This document shows, piece by piece, positions 54,131-62,778 of a stretch of DNA of 64,000 bases. A model generated the notes under the pieces. The model saw only the letters and a program-made list of their open reading frames with translations. It was not told where the DNA came from and did not search any database. Both the position numbers and the translations under genes were made by a program. Each line of letters begins with the position of its first letter. Positions within the stretch are counted from its first letter, which is position 1. Source of the DNA: Blastococcus sp. TF02-09 (GTDB lineage Bacteria > Actinomycetota > Actinomycetes > Mycobacteriales > Geodermatophilaceae); NCBI RefSeq assembly GCF_003319105.1, contig NZ_QOHH01000001.1, forward strand, positions 62,001 to 126,000, in the 5' to 3' direction.

Positions 54131-55069
54131 ATGAGCACGCCCGTGCCGAACCTCGGCGCTCCCCACCCCGGAGCGACGTCCGAGCTAACGGTCTCCGACG
54201 GGCTGATCGCGGAGACCACCGAGGTCGCCGCGGCGCCCGGCAAGAAGAAGCGGAAGCGGGGCCTGGGCCTGGTCTTCTGGCTGGCGACGAGCTGGCTCGT
54301 GGTGGTGCTCATCTGCGCCGTCTTCGCCGACCTGCTGCCGGTCAAGGACCCGCTGACGCCCGACGTCATCAACAAGCTGGCCTACCCTGGACCCGACCAC
54401 TGGCTGGGCACCGACGGCCTGGGGCGTGACACCCTGGCCCGGCTGGTCCACGGCGCGCGCGTCTCGGTCGTGATCAGCGTGACGGCCGTCACCATCGGCA
54501 TGGTCGTGGGCGGCTTCCTCGGCATCATCGCGGGCTTCTTCCGCGGCAAGACCGAGACCGTCCTGATGACGATCATCAACATCATCCTGGCCTTCCCGGC
54601 CCTGGTGCTGCTGCTGGTCCTGCTGGCCTTCGTCGGCCGCAGCCTGGTCGTCATCTCGCTGATCGTCGGGTTCCTCTCGATCCCGATCTACACCCGGGTG
54701 GCCCGGGCGACGACGCTCGCCGTCGCCGAACGGGAGTTCGTCCGGGCCTCGCGGACCATGGGCGCCAAGAACTCCCGGGTGCTCGCCCGGGAGATCCTGC
54801 CCAACGTGGTGCTGCCCGTGGCCGCGTTCGGACTGGTGGCCATGGGCGTGGTGATCGTGCTGGAGGGGACGCTGGCCTTCCTGGGGCTCAGCGTCCAGCA
54901 GCCGGCCCCGACCTGGGGCGGGATGATCTTCGACGGCAAGCGGTACATCAACGAGGCCGCCCACGTCGTGCTCATCCCCTCGATCGCCATGTTCCTGACG
55001 GTGCTCTCGCTGAACCTGGTCGGCGACGCGCTCCGCACCCGCTTCGACGTCCGAGGGAGCAACCTGTGA
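54131..55069 (+). CDS. dppC: ABC transporter permease, DppC type
   Basis: A 312-residue permease with a 40-residue cytoplasmic N-terminal tail (including G-K-K-K-R-K-R-G) and six membrane helices. H-W-L-G-T-D-G-L-G-R-D-T-L-A-R-L-V-H-G-A-R-V-S is the DppC/OppC hallmark. The EAA loop reads F-V-R-A-S-R-T-M-G-A-K-N-S-R-V-L-A-R-E-I-L-P-N near 205. The start has GGGAG-type spacing. It overlaps dppD by 4 bases, so transporter subunits are made in register. Confidence 0.94.
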   Translation: MSTPVPNLGAPHPGATSELTVSDGLIAETTEVAAAPGKKKRKRGLGLVFWLATSWLVVVLICAVFADLLPVKDPLTPDVINKLAYPGPDHWLGTDGLGRDTLARLVHGARVSVVISVTAVTIGMVVGGFLGIIAGFFRGKTETVLMTIINIILAFPALVLLLVLLAFVGRSLVVISLIVGFLSIPIYTRVARATTLAVAEREFVRASRTMGAKNSRVLAREILPNVVLPVAAFGLVAMGVVIVLEGTLAFLGLSVQQPAPTWGGMIFDGKRYINEAAHVVLIPSIAMFLTVLSLNLVGDALRTRFDVRGSNL

Positions 55070-56169
55070 GCACCGCGCGGCCGCTGGACGGCCGAGTCGA
55101 CGAGCCCCTCCTCGAGGTGGACGACCTGCGCACCTACTTCGACACCCCTCGCGGTGTCGTGAAGGCGGTGGACGGGGTCTCGCTGCGGGTGGACCGCGGC
55201 AAGACGCTCGGCATCGTGGGTGAGTCCGGCTCCGGCAAGACCGTGCTGTCGCGGTCGATCATGAACCTGCTGCCGAAGAACAACACCATCCGCGAGGGCT
55301 CCGTGCGCTTCGAGGGTCGTGAGCTCACGACCATGAAGAACAAGGAGATGCGCACCATCTGGGGCGCCGAGCTGGCGATGATCCTCCAGGACCCGATGAC
55401 CTCGCTGAACCCGGTCACCAAGATCGGCGAGCAGATCACCGAGTCCCTCGGCATTCACCTGGGCGAGAAGGGGAAGACCGCCCGGGCGCACGCCGTCGAG
55501 CTGCTCAAGTCCGTCGGCATCCCGGCGGCCGAGCGGCGGCTGGGGGAGTACCCGCACCAGCTCTCCGGCGGTATGCGCCAGCGCGTGACCATCGCCATCG
55601 CGCTGGCCTGCGGCCCCAAGCTCCTGGTCGCCGACGAGCCGACGACGGCGCTGGACGTCACCGTGCAGCGCCAGATCCTGGACCTGCTGGAGTCCCAGCA
55701 GCACCAGCGGAACATGGGTCTGATCATCATCACCCACGACCTCGGCGTCGTCGCCGGTCGTGCCGACGAGATCGCCGTCATGTACGCCGGCCGGATCGTC
55801 GAGCGGGCGCCCACGAAGGAGCTCTTCGCCCGCAACCGGCACCCGTACACCGAGGGTCTGCTGCGGTCCATCCCGCGGCTGCACCAGCCCAGCCACACCA
55901 GGCTGCAGGCCATCCCGGGCCGGCCGCCGGAGCTGATCGACCCGCCGGCGGGCTGCCGCTTCGCGCCGCGGTGCAACTACGCGCAGGACAAGTGCCTGAC
56001 GGAGACGCCGCTGCTGGCGCCGCACGCCGCCGGGCACGAGGCGGCCTGCCACTTCCCGGTGGGGACGACGGCCGGTCAGGAAGCGCTCGAGCGCAACCTG
56101 GCCGCCGGGCGCACCGCCGCGGGGACCCCCCTGGACAGCACACTGATCGCAACGGCAGGAGCAGCCTGA
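55066..56169 (+). CDS. dppD: ABC transporter ATP-binding protein, DppD type
   Basis: A 367-residue ATPase. Walker A is G-E-S-G-S-G-K-T near residue 50. The Q-loop is I-L-Q-D-P-M-T-S-L-N-P, the signature L-S-G-G-M-R-Q-R near 165, and Walker B L-L-V-A-D-E-P-T-T-A-L-D near 187. A C-terminal oligopeptide domain follows. It contains four cysteines (G-C-R-F-A-P-R-C, D-K-C, A-A-C-H-F-P), which in mycobacterial Dpp ATPase have been reported to hold an iron-sulfur cluster. The start GTG overlaps dppC. It powers uptake together with DppF. Confidence 0.94.
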   Translation: MSTARPLDGRVDEPLLEVDDLRTYFDTPRGVVKAVDGVSLRVDRGKTLGIVGESGSGKTVLSRSIMNLLPKNNTIREGSVRFEGRELTTMKNKEMRTIWGAELAMILQDPMTSLNPVTKIGEQITESLGIHLGEKGKTARAHAVELLKSVGIPAAERRLGEYPHQLSGGMRQRVTIAIALACGPKLLVADEPTTALDVTVQRQILDLLESQQHQRNMGLIIITHDLGVVAGRADEIAVMYAGRIVERAPTKELFARNRHPYTEGLLRSIPRLHQPSHTRLQAIPGRPPELIDPPAGCRFAPRCNYAQDKCLTETPLLAPHAAGHEAACHFPVGTTAGQEALERNLAAGRTAAGTPLDSTLIATAGAA

Positions 56170-57209
56170 TGGCCGGCAGCGGCACCGCGCACCTGCGGGA
56201 CTCCGACGACATCGTCCTCCGCGTCGAAGGGCTCGTCGTCGAGTTCCCGCTGGAGCGGGGGCAGAAGGTCCACGCCGTCTCCGGCATCAGCTTCGACATC
56301 GCCAAGGGCGAGACGCTGGGCCTGGTCGGGGAGTCCGGCTGCGGCAAGTCGACGACCGGGCGGGCGATCATGCAGGCGCCCCGCCCGACCGGCGGCAAGA
56401 TCCTCTTCGACGACAAGGACCTCAGCGGGCTGTCGGCCGACGAGCTGCGCCGCAGTCGCACGAAGCTGCAGATGATCTACCAGGACCCGATCTCGTCGCT
56501 GAACCCCCGGCGCCGGGTGAAGGACATCGTGGCCGAGGGCCTCTCGATCTGGGAGGGGAAGGGCAGCGACGACCCCCGGGTCGCCGAGCTGCTCGCGGCG
56601 GTCGGCCTGGACCCCGACCGGGCCGGCACGCGCCGTCCGCACGAGCTGTCCGGTGGTCAGTGCCAGCGCGTCTCGATCGCGCGGTCGCTGATCATGCGGC
56701 CCGAGGTGCTCATCTGCGACGAGCCGGTGTCGGCCCTGGACGTCTCCGTGCAGGCGCAGATCCTCAACCTGCTCGAGGATCTCAAGGAGGAGTACAACCT
56801 CACGATGGTCTTCATCGCCCACGACCTGGCCGTGGTGAAGAACATCAGCGACCGGGTGGCGGTCATGTACCTCGGCAAGATCTGCGAGGTCGCGCCGTCG
56901 GACACCCTGTACGCGCACCCGGCGCACCCCTACACGGCGGCGCTGCTGGCCTCGATCCCCGAGCCCGACCCGGAGGCCACGCACACCGACGCCGGCCTCA
57001 AGGGTGAGCTGCCCTCGCCGGTGAACCCGCCGTCGGGGTGCCGCTTCCGCACCCGCTGCCCGCGGGCGGCGGAGCGGTGCGAGCTGGAGGAGCCGCAGAT
57101 GCGGGAGGTCGCGGGGGGTCAGTACGTCGCGTGCCACTTCCCACTGGTGGGCGACCAGGCCTCCGAGGGCGGTCGGCATGCGGCCGGCGCCACCGCGGTG
57201 TCGGCCTGA
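56169..57209 (+). CDS. dppF: ABC transporter ATP-binding protein, DppF type
   Basis: A 346-residue ATPase. Walker A is G-E-S-G-C-G-K-S-T, the Q-loop M-I-Y-Q-D-P-I-S-S-L-N-P, the signature L-S-G-G-Q-C-Q-R-V-S, and Walker B L-I-C-D-E-P-V-S-A-L-D. The signature Gln-Cys-Gln is slightly unusual (Q-R-Q or Q-Q-R is commoner). The C-terminal domain again has the four-cysteine set (S-G-C-R-F-R-T-R-C-P, E-R-C-E, A-C-H-F-P). It overlaps dppD by one base and ends the operon; a very strong hairpin follows. Confidence 0.94.
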   Translation: MAGSGTAHLRDSDDIVLRVEGLVVEFPLERGQKVHAVSGISFDIAKGETLGLVGESGCGKSTTGRAIMQAPRPTGGKILFDDKDLSGLSADELRRSRTKLQMIYQDPISSLNPRRRVKDIVAEGLSIWEGKGSDDPRVAELLAAVGLDPDRAGTRRPHELSGGQCQRVSIARSLIMRPEVLICDEPVSALDVSVQAQILNLLEDLKEEYNLTMVFIAHDLAVVKNISDRVAVMYLGKICEVAPSDTLYAHPAHPYTAALLASIPEPDPEATHTDAGLKGELPSPVNPPSGCRFRTRCPRAAERCELEEPQMREVAGGQYVACHFPLVGDQASEGGRHAAGATAVSA

Positions 57210-57229
57210 TCCCGGAGCGAGCAGCACGG

Positions 57230-57269
57230 CGCGGCCGGGCGGACCAGGGAACTGGTCCGCCCGGCCGCG
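57230..57269. terminator. Strong terminator after dppF
   Basis: CGCGGCCGGGCGGACCAG (57230-57247) and its exact complement CTGGTCCGCCCGGCCGCG (57252-57269) form an 18-pair hairpin with a GGAA loop. It ends the dpp operon and can also stop leftward transcripts of the dienelactone hydrolase gene. Confidence 0.92.
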
Positions 57270-57303
57270 GCCGTTCGCGGGCCCGGGGCTGCTGCGCTCC
57301 GGG

Positions 57304-58056
57304 TCAGCGGCGCGCGACGCGGTCGGTGAGCGCCAGGACGTGCGCCCAGGCGTCCTGGCAGGCCTCGCTCCAGTCGCCGTAGGCACGGTCGAAGAAGGAG
57401 TGCGGCGCCCCGTCGTAGACCGGGGCGTCCACGTCGGCACCGGCGTCGCGCATCCGCTCGGCGAGGGCGAGCTGGTCCTCGACCGGGGTGGCCTGGTCCG
57501 CGCCGGCGATCAGCATCACCGTGGGGAGGTGCGCCCGGTCGGCCGCGTCGCCCACGAGCGAGGGCCGGCCGTAGAAGCCCGCGCAGCCGGCCAGCCCGAG
57601 GTCGCCGCCGGACTGCCGCCAGGAGTGGCTGCCGCCGAAGCAGAAGCCGACGGTGACGACGGGCAGGTCCGCGCCGTGCCGCTCCCGCAGCGCGGCCATG
57701 GCGCTGACGATGTCGGCGTCGATGCCGTCGGCGGTCGTCTGCGGGATGTGCGCCTGCCAGTCGAAGTCCTCGCCGCGCGTGCCGCCGTCGGGCACGCCGG
57801 CGGTTCGGCCGAACCAGTCGACGGCCACCGCGGCGACGCCCGCCTCGGCGAACCGCTCGGCCAGCGCCACGTAGTACGGGTGCAGCCCCCGGATGTCGGG
57901 GAGGACCACCACGCCGGCGCCCGGGGTGCCCTCGGGAGCGGCGTACGCGGCGGCGAACGGGGTCCCGTCGGCCGACGTCAGGGTCAGGGATTCCCGGGCG
58001 GCCACGGCCCCGCTGCGGGGCGGGGCGGGCGGGCGGCTGTCGTGGTCATGGCACAT
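57304..58056 (-). CDS. Dienelactone hydrolase family protein
   Basis: A 250-residue alpha/beta hydrolase. The nucleophile is the Cys of V-G-F-C-F-G-G-S near residue 130. The acid lies in I-A-G-A-D-Q-A-T-P near 190 and the His in G-A-P-H-S-F-F near 222. Cys-Asp-His is the triad of dienelactone hydrolases, which open lactones in aromatic degradation, though many relatives act on other esters. It is separated from the fatty-acid genes upstream by a hairpin, so it is probably a single-gene unit. Confidence 0.87.
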   Translation of the reverse strand: MCHDHDSRPPAPPRSGAVAARESLTLTSADGTPFAAAYAAPEGTPGAGVVVLPDIRGLHPYYVALAERFAEAGVAAVAVDWFGRTAGVPDGGTRGEDFDWQAHIPQTTADGIDADIVSAMAALRERHGADLPVVTVGFCFGGSHSWRQSGGDLGLAGCAGFYGRPSLVGDAADRAHLPTVMLIAGADQATPVEDQLALAERMRDAGADVDAPVYDGAPHSFFDRAYGDWSEACQDAWAHVLALTDRVARR

Positions 58057-58114
58057 GGACCTCGTTCTAGCGCGTCGCCGTCGCCACCGCCCGGTGGCCG
58101 ACCCCGGACGGAGG

Positions 58115-58155
58115 ACGACCCCTGCACCGGCCGCGCGGGCCGGTGCAGGGGTCGT
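58115..58155. terminator. Terminator of the acyl-CoA synthetase/dehydrogenase operon
   Basis: ACGACCCCTGCACCGGCC (58115-58132) pairs perfectly with GGCCGGTGCAGGGGTCGT (58138-58155), 18 pairs with a 5-base loop. It begins 10 bases after the stop of the second acyl-CoA dehydrogenase gene on the leftward strand. Confidence 0.9.
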
Positions 58156-58165
58156 GGCGCAGGGG

Positions 58166-59281
58166 TCAGCGAGAGAGCAGCTGCTCGGCCACCGCGTCCC
58201 AGTGCTCGGTCGGGGTGCCGAACAGCAGGCTCGTGGACTTCGCGCGCCGGTAGTACAGGTGGGCGTCGTGCTCCCAGGTGAACGCGATGCCGCCGTGCAG
58301 CTGGATCGAGTCCGAGGCCGCGATCCAGTAGGCCTCCGAGCAGTACGCCTTGGCCAGGTCGACGGAGATCTCGGCGTCGTCGGCCCCCTCGGCCAGCGCC
58401 CAGAGGGCGTAGTAGGCCGCGGACCGGGCGGACTCGACCTCGAGCAGCATGTCGGCGCAGCGGTGCTTGACGGCCTGGAAGCTGCCGACGGGGCGGCCGA
58501 ACTGGTACCGGATGTTGACGTACTCGACGGTGCGCTCGAGGCAGCGCTGGGCGCCGCCGACCTGCTCGGTCGCGAGCAGCACGACGGCGATGCGCATCAG
58601 CCGGGGGATCAGCGTCGCGGCGTCGCCCTCGGCGCCGACGAGGCGGGCCGGGGTGCCCGAGAAGCCGACCTCGGCGAGCTTGCGGGTCATGTCCAGGGTG
58701 GTCAGGCCGCGACGGGTGAGGCCGGACGCCGACCCGTCGACGGCGAACACGCTGGGGCCGCCGGGTGCCTGCGCGACGACCAGGAGCAGCGAGGCCGTGG
58801 TGCCGTCGAGGACGAAGGACTTCGAGCCCTCGAGGGTCCAGCCGTCGCCGGACGGGGTGGCGCTGGTCTGCAGGTTCTCCGCGGTCCACTTCCCGTCGGC
58901 CTCGGCGAGCGCGACGGTGGCGATCGTCGTGCCGTCGGCGATGCCCGGGAGGAGGTCGGCCTGGGCCTGCTGGTCGTCCGACAGCTGGAGCAGGTTGGCC
59001 GCCAGCACGGTCGCGAGGTAGGGCGCCGGCAGCAGGGCGCGGCCCATCTCCTCGGTCACCAGCGCGGTCTCCAGGATGCTGAAGCCGGAGCCGCCGAACT
59101 CCTCGGGGATGGCCAGGCCCTGCAGTCCGAGCTGCTCGGCCATCTGCTTCCAGACGGCCGGGTCGTAGCCCTCCTCGGTCTCCATGAGGCGGCGGACCTC
59201 CTCGGAGGAGGACTTCGTCTCCAGGAACCGGCGCAGGGTGCGGCGCAGCTCTTCCTGCTCCTTGTCGAACTGCATCAGCAT
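58166..59281 (-). CDS. Acyl-CoA dehydrogenase, FadE28/29-like partner subunit
   Basis: A 371-residue acyl-CoA dehydrogenase starting M-L-M-Q-F-D-K-E-Q-E-E-L-R. E-F-G-G-S-G-F is near residue 60, and A-L-A-E-A-D-G-K-W where most members have a longer F-A-M-T-E. The C-terminal I-Q-L-H-G-G-I-A-F-T-W-E-H-D-A-H-L-Y-Y-R-R-A is seen in small partner subunits of heteromeric dehydrogenases such as those for steroid side chains. It is last of three leftward genes and follows another acyl-CoA dehydrogenase by 61 bases, so a two-subunit enzyme is possible. Confidence 0.88.
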   Translation of the reverse strand: MLMQFDKEQEELRRTLRRFLETKSSSEEVRRLMETEEGYDPAVWKQMAEQLGLQGLAIPEEFGGSGFSILETALVTEEMGRALLPAPYLATVLAANLLQLSDDQQAQADLLPGIADGTTIATVALAEADGKWTAENLQTSATPSGDGWTLEGSKSFVLDGTTASLLLVVAQAPGGPSVFAVDGSASGLTRRGLTTLDMTRKLAEVGFSGTPARLVGAEGDAATLIPRLMRIAVVLLATEQVGGAQRCLERTVEYVNIRYQFGRPVGSFQAVKHRCADMLLEVESARSAAYYALWALAEGADDAEISVDLAKAYCSEAYWIAASDSIQLHGGIAFTWEHDAHLYYRRAKSTSLLFGTPTEHWDAVAEQLLSR

Positions 59282-59342
59282 GGGGTGAACCTCTCAGGAG
59301 TCGTACGGACGGGACAAGACGATCGCGGACGGAGACGGTGGG

Positions 59343-60605
59343 TCAGTTGCCGAAGTCCCAGCCGCCCTCGGTGGCGTAGCGGTCGAGCACGTGCTTGGCG
59401 ATCAGCACCTTGTGCACCTCGTCCGGGCCGTCAGCCAACCGAAGCGTGCGGGCGCCGAGGTACATGCCGGACAGCGGCAGGTCGCTGGAGACCCCCGCCG
59501 CGCCCCAGACCTGGATGGCGCGGTCGACGACGCGGGAGTAGGCCGCGGGCACGAACACCTTGATCGCGGAGATGTCGGTCCGGGCGCCGCGGTCGTTCCG
59601 GGCGACCCGCTCGGCGGCCTGGATGGTCATCAGCCGGGCGGCGGTGATGTCCAGGTAGCTGTCGGCGATGAAGCCCTGGATGAACTGCTTGTCCTGCAGC
59701 GGCCCGCCGTGGACCGTGCGGGTGCTGGCCCGCTCGACCATGAGGTCGAAGGCGCGCCACATCTGCCCGATGGAGTTCATGCAGTGGAAGACGCGGCCGG
59801 CACCCAGCCGGTCCTGCGCGGCCTGATGCCCCTGACCGACCGCGCCCAGCAGGTTGGCGGCCGGCACCCGGACGTTCTCGTAGCGGACCTCGACGTGGTC
59901 CGACGTCGGCCGGCCCCAGATGCCCACGCCGCGCACAATGCGCACCCCCGGCGTGTCCGTGGGGACGATGAGCTGGGCCATCTGGCCGCGGCCGGTCGCC
60001 GGGTCGTGGTCGGCGTCGACGACGCGGGTCATGACGATGAAGAAGTCGGCGGCGTTGCCGTTGGACGTGAACCACTTGTGCCCGTTGAGGACGAGCTCGT
60101 CGCCGTCGCGGACCGCGGTGGTGGTGAGCGAGCGCGGGTCCGAGCCCGGGTTCTCCGGCTCGGTCATCGAGAAGCCGGACTCCAGCTCGCCCTCCACCAG
60201 GGGGCGGAGCCACTGCTCCTTCTGTTCCGGGGTGCCGTACTTGAGCAGGATGGTCTGGTTGCCCGAGTTGGGGGCGACGACGCCGAAGAGCGCGGCCGCG
60301 CCCATGGCGTAGGCCAGCACCTCGTTCATGTAGGCGTGCGCGAGGAAGTCCAGCCCCATGCCGCCGTACTCCTGCGGCAGGTGCGGAGCCCACAGGCCGG
60401 CCGTCCGGACCTTCTGCTTGATCTGCTCCCGCAGCTCCTTGGCGTCGATGACCGAGGGCTCGGTCTCGACGGCGCCGCCGTGCGCGGAGCGCCACAGGTT
60501 GCGCTCGTTGGGGAGGATGTCGTCGTTCACGATCTCCGCGGTGCGCAAGCGGATGTCGTTGATCCGGTCGTCGAGCGTCGGGATGGGCCGCACGGTCAGG
60601 GGCAT
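59343..60605 (-). CDS. Acyl-CoA dehydrogenase
   Basis: A 420-residue dehydrogenase. E-Y-G-G-M-G-L-D-F near residue 83, F-S-M-T-E-P-E-N-P-G-S-D near 150, L-N-G-H-K-W-F-T-S-N-G near 178 and the C-terminal P-L-S-G-M-Y-L-G-A-R-T-L-R-L-A-D-G-P-D-E-V-H are typical of FadE-type enzymes. GGAGG lies 7 bases before ATG 60605. It is the middle gene between the MarR-synthetase fusion and the second dehydrogenase; the three should activate and oxidise one acid. The acid is unknown. Confidence 0.92.
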   Translation of the reverse strand: MPLTVRPIPTLDDRINDIRLRTAEIVNDDILPNERNLWRSAHGGAVETEPSVIDAKELREQIKQKVRTAGLWAPHLPQEYGGMGLDFLAHAYMNEVLAYAMGAAALFGVVAPNSGNQTILLKYGTPEQKEQWLRPLVEGELESGFSMTEPENPGSDPRSLTTTAVRDGDELVLNGHKWFTSNGNAADFFIVMTRVVDADHDPATGRGQMAQLIVPTDTPGVRIVRGVGIWGRPTSDHVEVRYENVRVPAANLLGAVGQGHQAAQDRLGAGRVFHCMNSIGQMWRAFDLMVERASTRTVHGGPLQDKQFIQGFIADSYLDITAARLMTIQAAERVARNDRGARTDISAIKVFVPAAYSRVVDRAIQVWGAAGVSSDLPLSGMYLGARTLRLADGPDEVHKVLIAKHVLDRYATEGGWDFGN

Positions 60606-60631
60606 GTCATGTCCTCCGGAGTCTGTGCCTC

Positions 60632-62764
60632 TCAGGCGTCCGCGCCGGTGGCCGCGGCCTGCCGGCGGAAGCTCTCCCGCAGGGTCCGCTTGGAGAGCTT
60701 CCCGGACGGGGTGCGCGGCAGTTCGTCGACGAAGTCCACCGTGCGCGGGCACTTGAAGTGGGCCAGCCGCTCGCGGGCCCAGGCGGTGAGCTCCTCGGCG
60801 AGCGCCGGGGTGGCCTCGTAGCCGGGCTGGAGCTCGACGACGGCCTTCACCGACTCGCCCCAGTCGGGGTCGGGCACGCCGATGACGCCGACGTCGCCGA
60901 CCGAGGGGTGGGTGATGAGCACGGCCTCGACCTCGGCGGGGTAGACGTTGACCCCGCCGGAGATGATCAGGTCGACGCTGCGGTCGGTGAGGAAGAGCCA
61001 GCCGTCCTCGTCGAGGTAGCCGACGTCGCCGAGGGTGAAGTAGTCGCCCTTGTAGGAGGACGCCGTCTTGGCCTCGTCGCCGAGGTAGACGAAGCGGTTG
61101 GTGTCCGGGGCCTTCAGGTAGATGGTGCCCGGGACGCCGGCGGGCAGGTCCTCGCCGGCCTCGTCGAGGATGCGGATGTGCCCGGCCGGGGGCAGCCCGA
61201 CGGTGCCGGGACGCGCCAGCCACTCGTGCGGGCCGACGACCGAGCCGAAGCCCTCGGTGGCCGCGTAGTACTCCCACGCGATCGGACCGAGCCAGTCCAT
61301 GAAGGCCTGCTTGACCGGCACCGGGCAGGGGGCCGCGCCGTGCCACACGTGGCGCAGGCTGCTCGTGTCGTAGCGGTCCTTGACCTCCTGGGGCAGCGAG
61401 ATCATGCGGTGGAACATGGTCGGCACCAGGTGGGTGTGGGTGATCCGGTGCTCCTCGATCAGCCGCAGCGTCTCCTCGGCGCCCCACTTGTCCATGAGCA
61501 CCACGCCCGCGCCGCGGGTCATCGGGAGGCTCAGCGAGAAGGCCAGCGGCGCGGAGTGGTACAGCGGGCCGGTGACCAGGTTCAGGTCCTTGCCGGCGAC
61601 GTAGCCGGAGACCTCGCCGATGAGGGCGGTGAACGGCGACACCGCGACGCTCGCGCGGTGGACCCCCTTGGGTCGGCCCGTGGTGCCCGAGGTGTAGGCC
61701 ATGGTGGTCCCGAGCACCGGCTCGTCGATGTCGTCGCCGGCCTGGCCGGCGAGCGCCTGCTCGTAGTCGTCGAAGCCGGCGGGCCGGTCCTCGCCCGCGG
61801 CGTCGACGAGGAGCAGGGCGCGGGCGTCCACGCCGTCCAGGGCGGCGGCGACGGTGTCGACGAAGCGGCGCTCGGTCACGACGGCGGCCGCGCCGCAGTC
61901 GCGCAGGATGTAGTTGATCTCCTCCGCCGTGAGGTGCCAGTTGACCGGCGTCAGGCGGAGCCCCGTGCGCTGGGCGGCGTGGAGGGTCTCGACGAACTCG
62001 GGCCGGTTGGCGCAGATGAGGGCGATCGAGTCGCCGGCCTGGAGGCCGTGGCCGCGGAGCGCGCGGGCCAGCTGGTTGGTGCGCGCGTTCAGCTCCCGGA
62101 ACGTCCGGTCGCCCTGGGCGGAGCGGACCGCGGGCGCGTCCGGCTGCACCGTGGCCCAGAGGGCGCTCAGCATCCCGGTGGCGGTGGCCCGCTCGACGAG
62201 TGCCTGGCGCGCGGCGGCATCGTCCTCGGTCCGGGCCTCGGCCTCGGTGACCTCCTCGTCGGGGGTCCGGCTCGCCTCGTCCTGGGGTGCGGTCGGCGGC
62301 ATGCTGTCTCCTGACGGGGAGCGGTCGGGCCAGTGGCGGGCGCGGGCTGCGGTGTCGCGGTAGGAGTCCAGGGCGCGCCCCCAGGCGGCCAGCCCCGCCG
62401 CGGCGTCCGGGGCGTCGTCGGGGGCCAGGTGCGTGGCCAGGTCGCGCAGGCGGGCCTCCGCCGCGCGGTCGGCCTCGGCGAGCACCTGCTCGCCGAGCTC
62501 GGTGACCAGGTGGGTGACGTGGCGGCGGTCGGCCGGGTCCGTGCCGCGCTCGACCATCCCGCGGGCGACCAGGCCGTCCACGAGCGCGGTCACGCTGGGG
62601 CGGCTCACGACCAGCCGCTGGGCGAGCGTGGAGGCGTTGACCGAGCCCTCCGACAGCAGGCTGAGCAGCCGGTACTGCGGAACGGAGAGATCGCAGCCGG
62701 CGAGGGCCACCTCGACGTGCCGGGCGAGACGGGCGACCGTCCGGGCGCCGGTGGCTTCGATCAC
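60632..62764 (-). CDS. MarR regulator fused in frame to an acyl-CoA synthetase
   Basis: One 710-residue open frame. Residues 1-150 are a MarR domain (V-P-Q-Y-R-L-L-S-L-L-S-E-G, L-A-Q-R-L-V-V-S-R-P-S-V-T-A-L-V-D-G-L and wing G-T-D-P-A-D-R-R-H-V-T-H). After an acidic linker come residues 190-710, a fatty-acyl-CoA synthetase: Y-T-S-G-T-T-G-R-P-K-G-V, Y-Y-A-A-T-E-G-F-G-S, T-L-G-D-V-G-Y, D-R-S-V-D-L-I-I-S-G-G-V-N-V-Y-P and catalytic Lys in P-R-T-P-S-G-K-L. No stop lies between. ATG 62302 (Met155), 5 bases after AGGAG, could also give the synthetase alone. A dyad abuts the GTG start. Confidence 0.85.
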   Translation of the reverse strand: MIEATGARTVARLARHVEVALAGCDLSVPQYRLLSLLSEGSVNASTLAQRLVVSRPSVTALVDGLVARGMVERGTDPADRRHVTHLVTELGEQVLAEADRAAEARLRDLATHLAPDDAPDAAAGLAAWGRALDSYRDTAARARHWPDRSPSGDSMPPTAPQDEASRTPDEEVTEAEARTEDDAAARQALVERATATGMLSALWATVQPDAPAVRSAQGDRTFRELNARTNQLARALRGHGLQAGDSIALICANRPEFVETLHAAQRTGLRLTPVNWHLTAEEINYILRDCGAAAVVTERRFVDTVAAALDGVDARALLLVDAAGEDRPAGFDDYEQALAGQAGDDIDEPVLGTTMAYTSGTTGRPKGVHRASVAVSPFTALIGEVSGYVAGKDLNLVTGPLYHSAPLAFSLSLPMTRGAGVVLMDKWGAEETLRLIEEHRITHTHLVPTMFHRMISLPQEVKDRYDTSSLRHVWHGAAPCPVPVKQAFMDWLGPIAWEYYAATEGFGSVVGPHEWLARPGTVGLPPAGHIRILDEAGEDLPAGVPGTIYLKAPDTNRFVYLGDEAKTASSYKGDYFTLGDVGYLDEDGWLFLTDRSVDLIISGGVNVYPAEVEAVLITHPSVGDVGVIGVPDPDWGESVKAVVELQPGYEATPALAEELTAWARERLAHFKCPRTVDFVDELPRTPSGKLSKRTLRESFRRQAAATGADA

Positions 62765-62778
62765 AATGGCTAACCATT
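62765..62778. promoter_or_regulatory. Operator-like dyad touching the start of the MarR-synthetase fusion
   Basis: AATGGCTAACCATT has AATGG/CCATT arms and an almost symmetrical centre. It directly abuts the GTG (62764-62762). On the leftward strand TTGCCA, 17 bases, and AATGGT form a promoter whose -10 lies within the dyad, so a bound MarR dimer would shut off its own operon. Confidence 0.6.

Noticed and set aside
51431-54166. A 911-codon reverse-strand frame across binding protein 4 and dppB.
   Set aside because: No recognisable motif, and similar reverse frames lie opposite each of the other paralogous binding proteins, as expected for shadows of conserved codon patterns.
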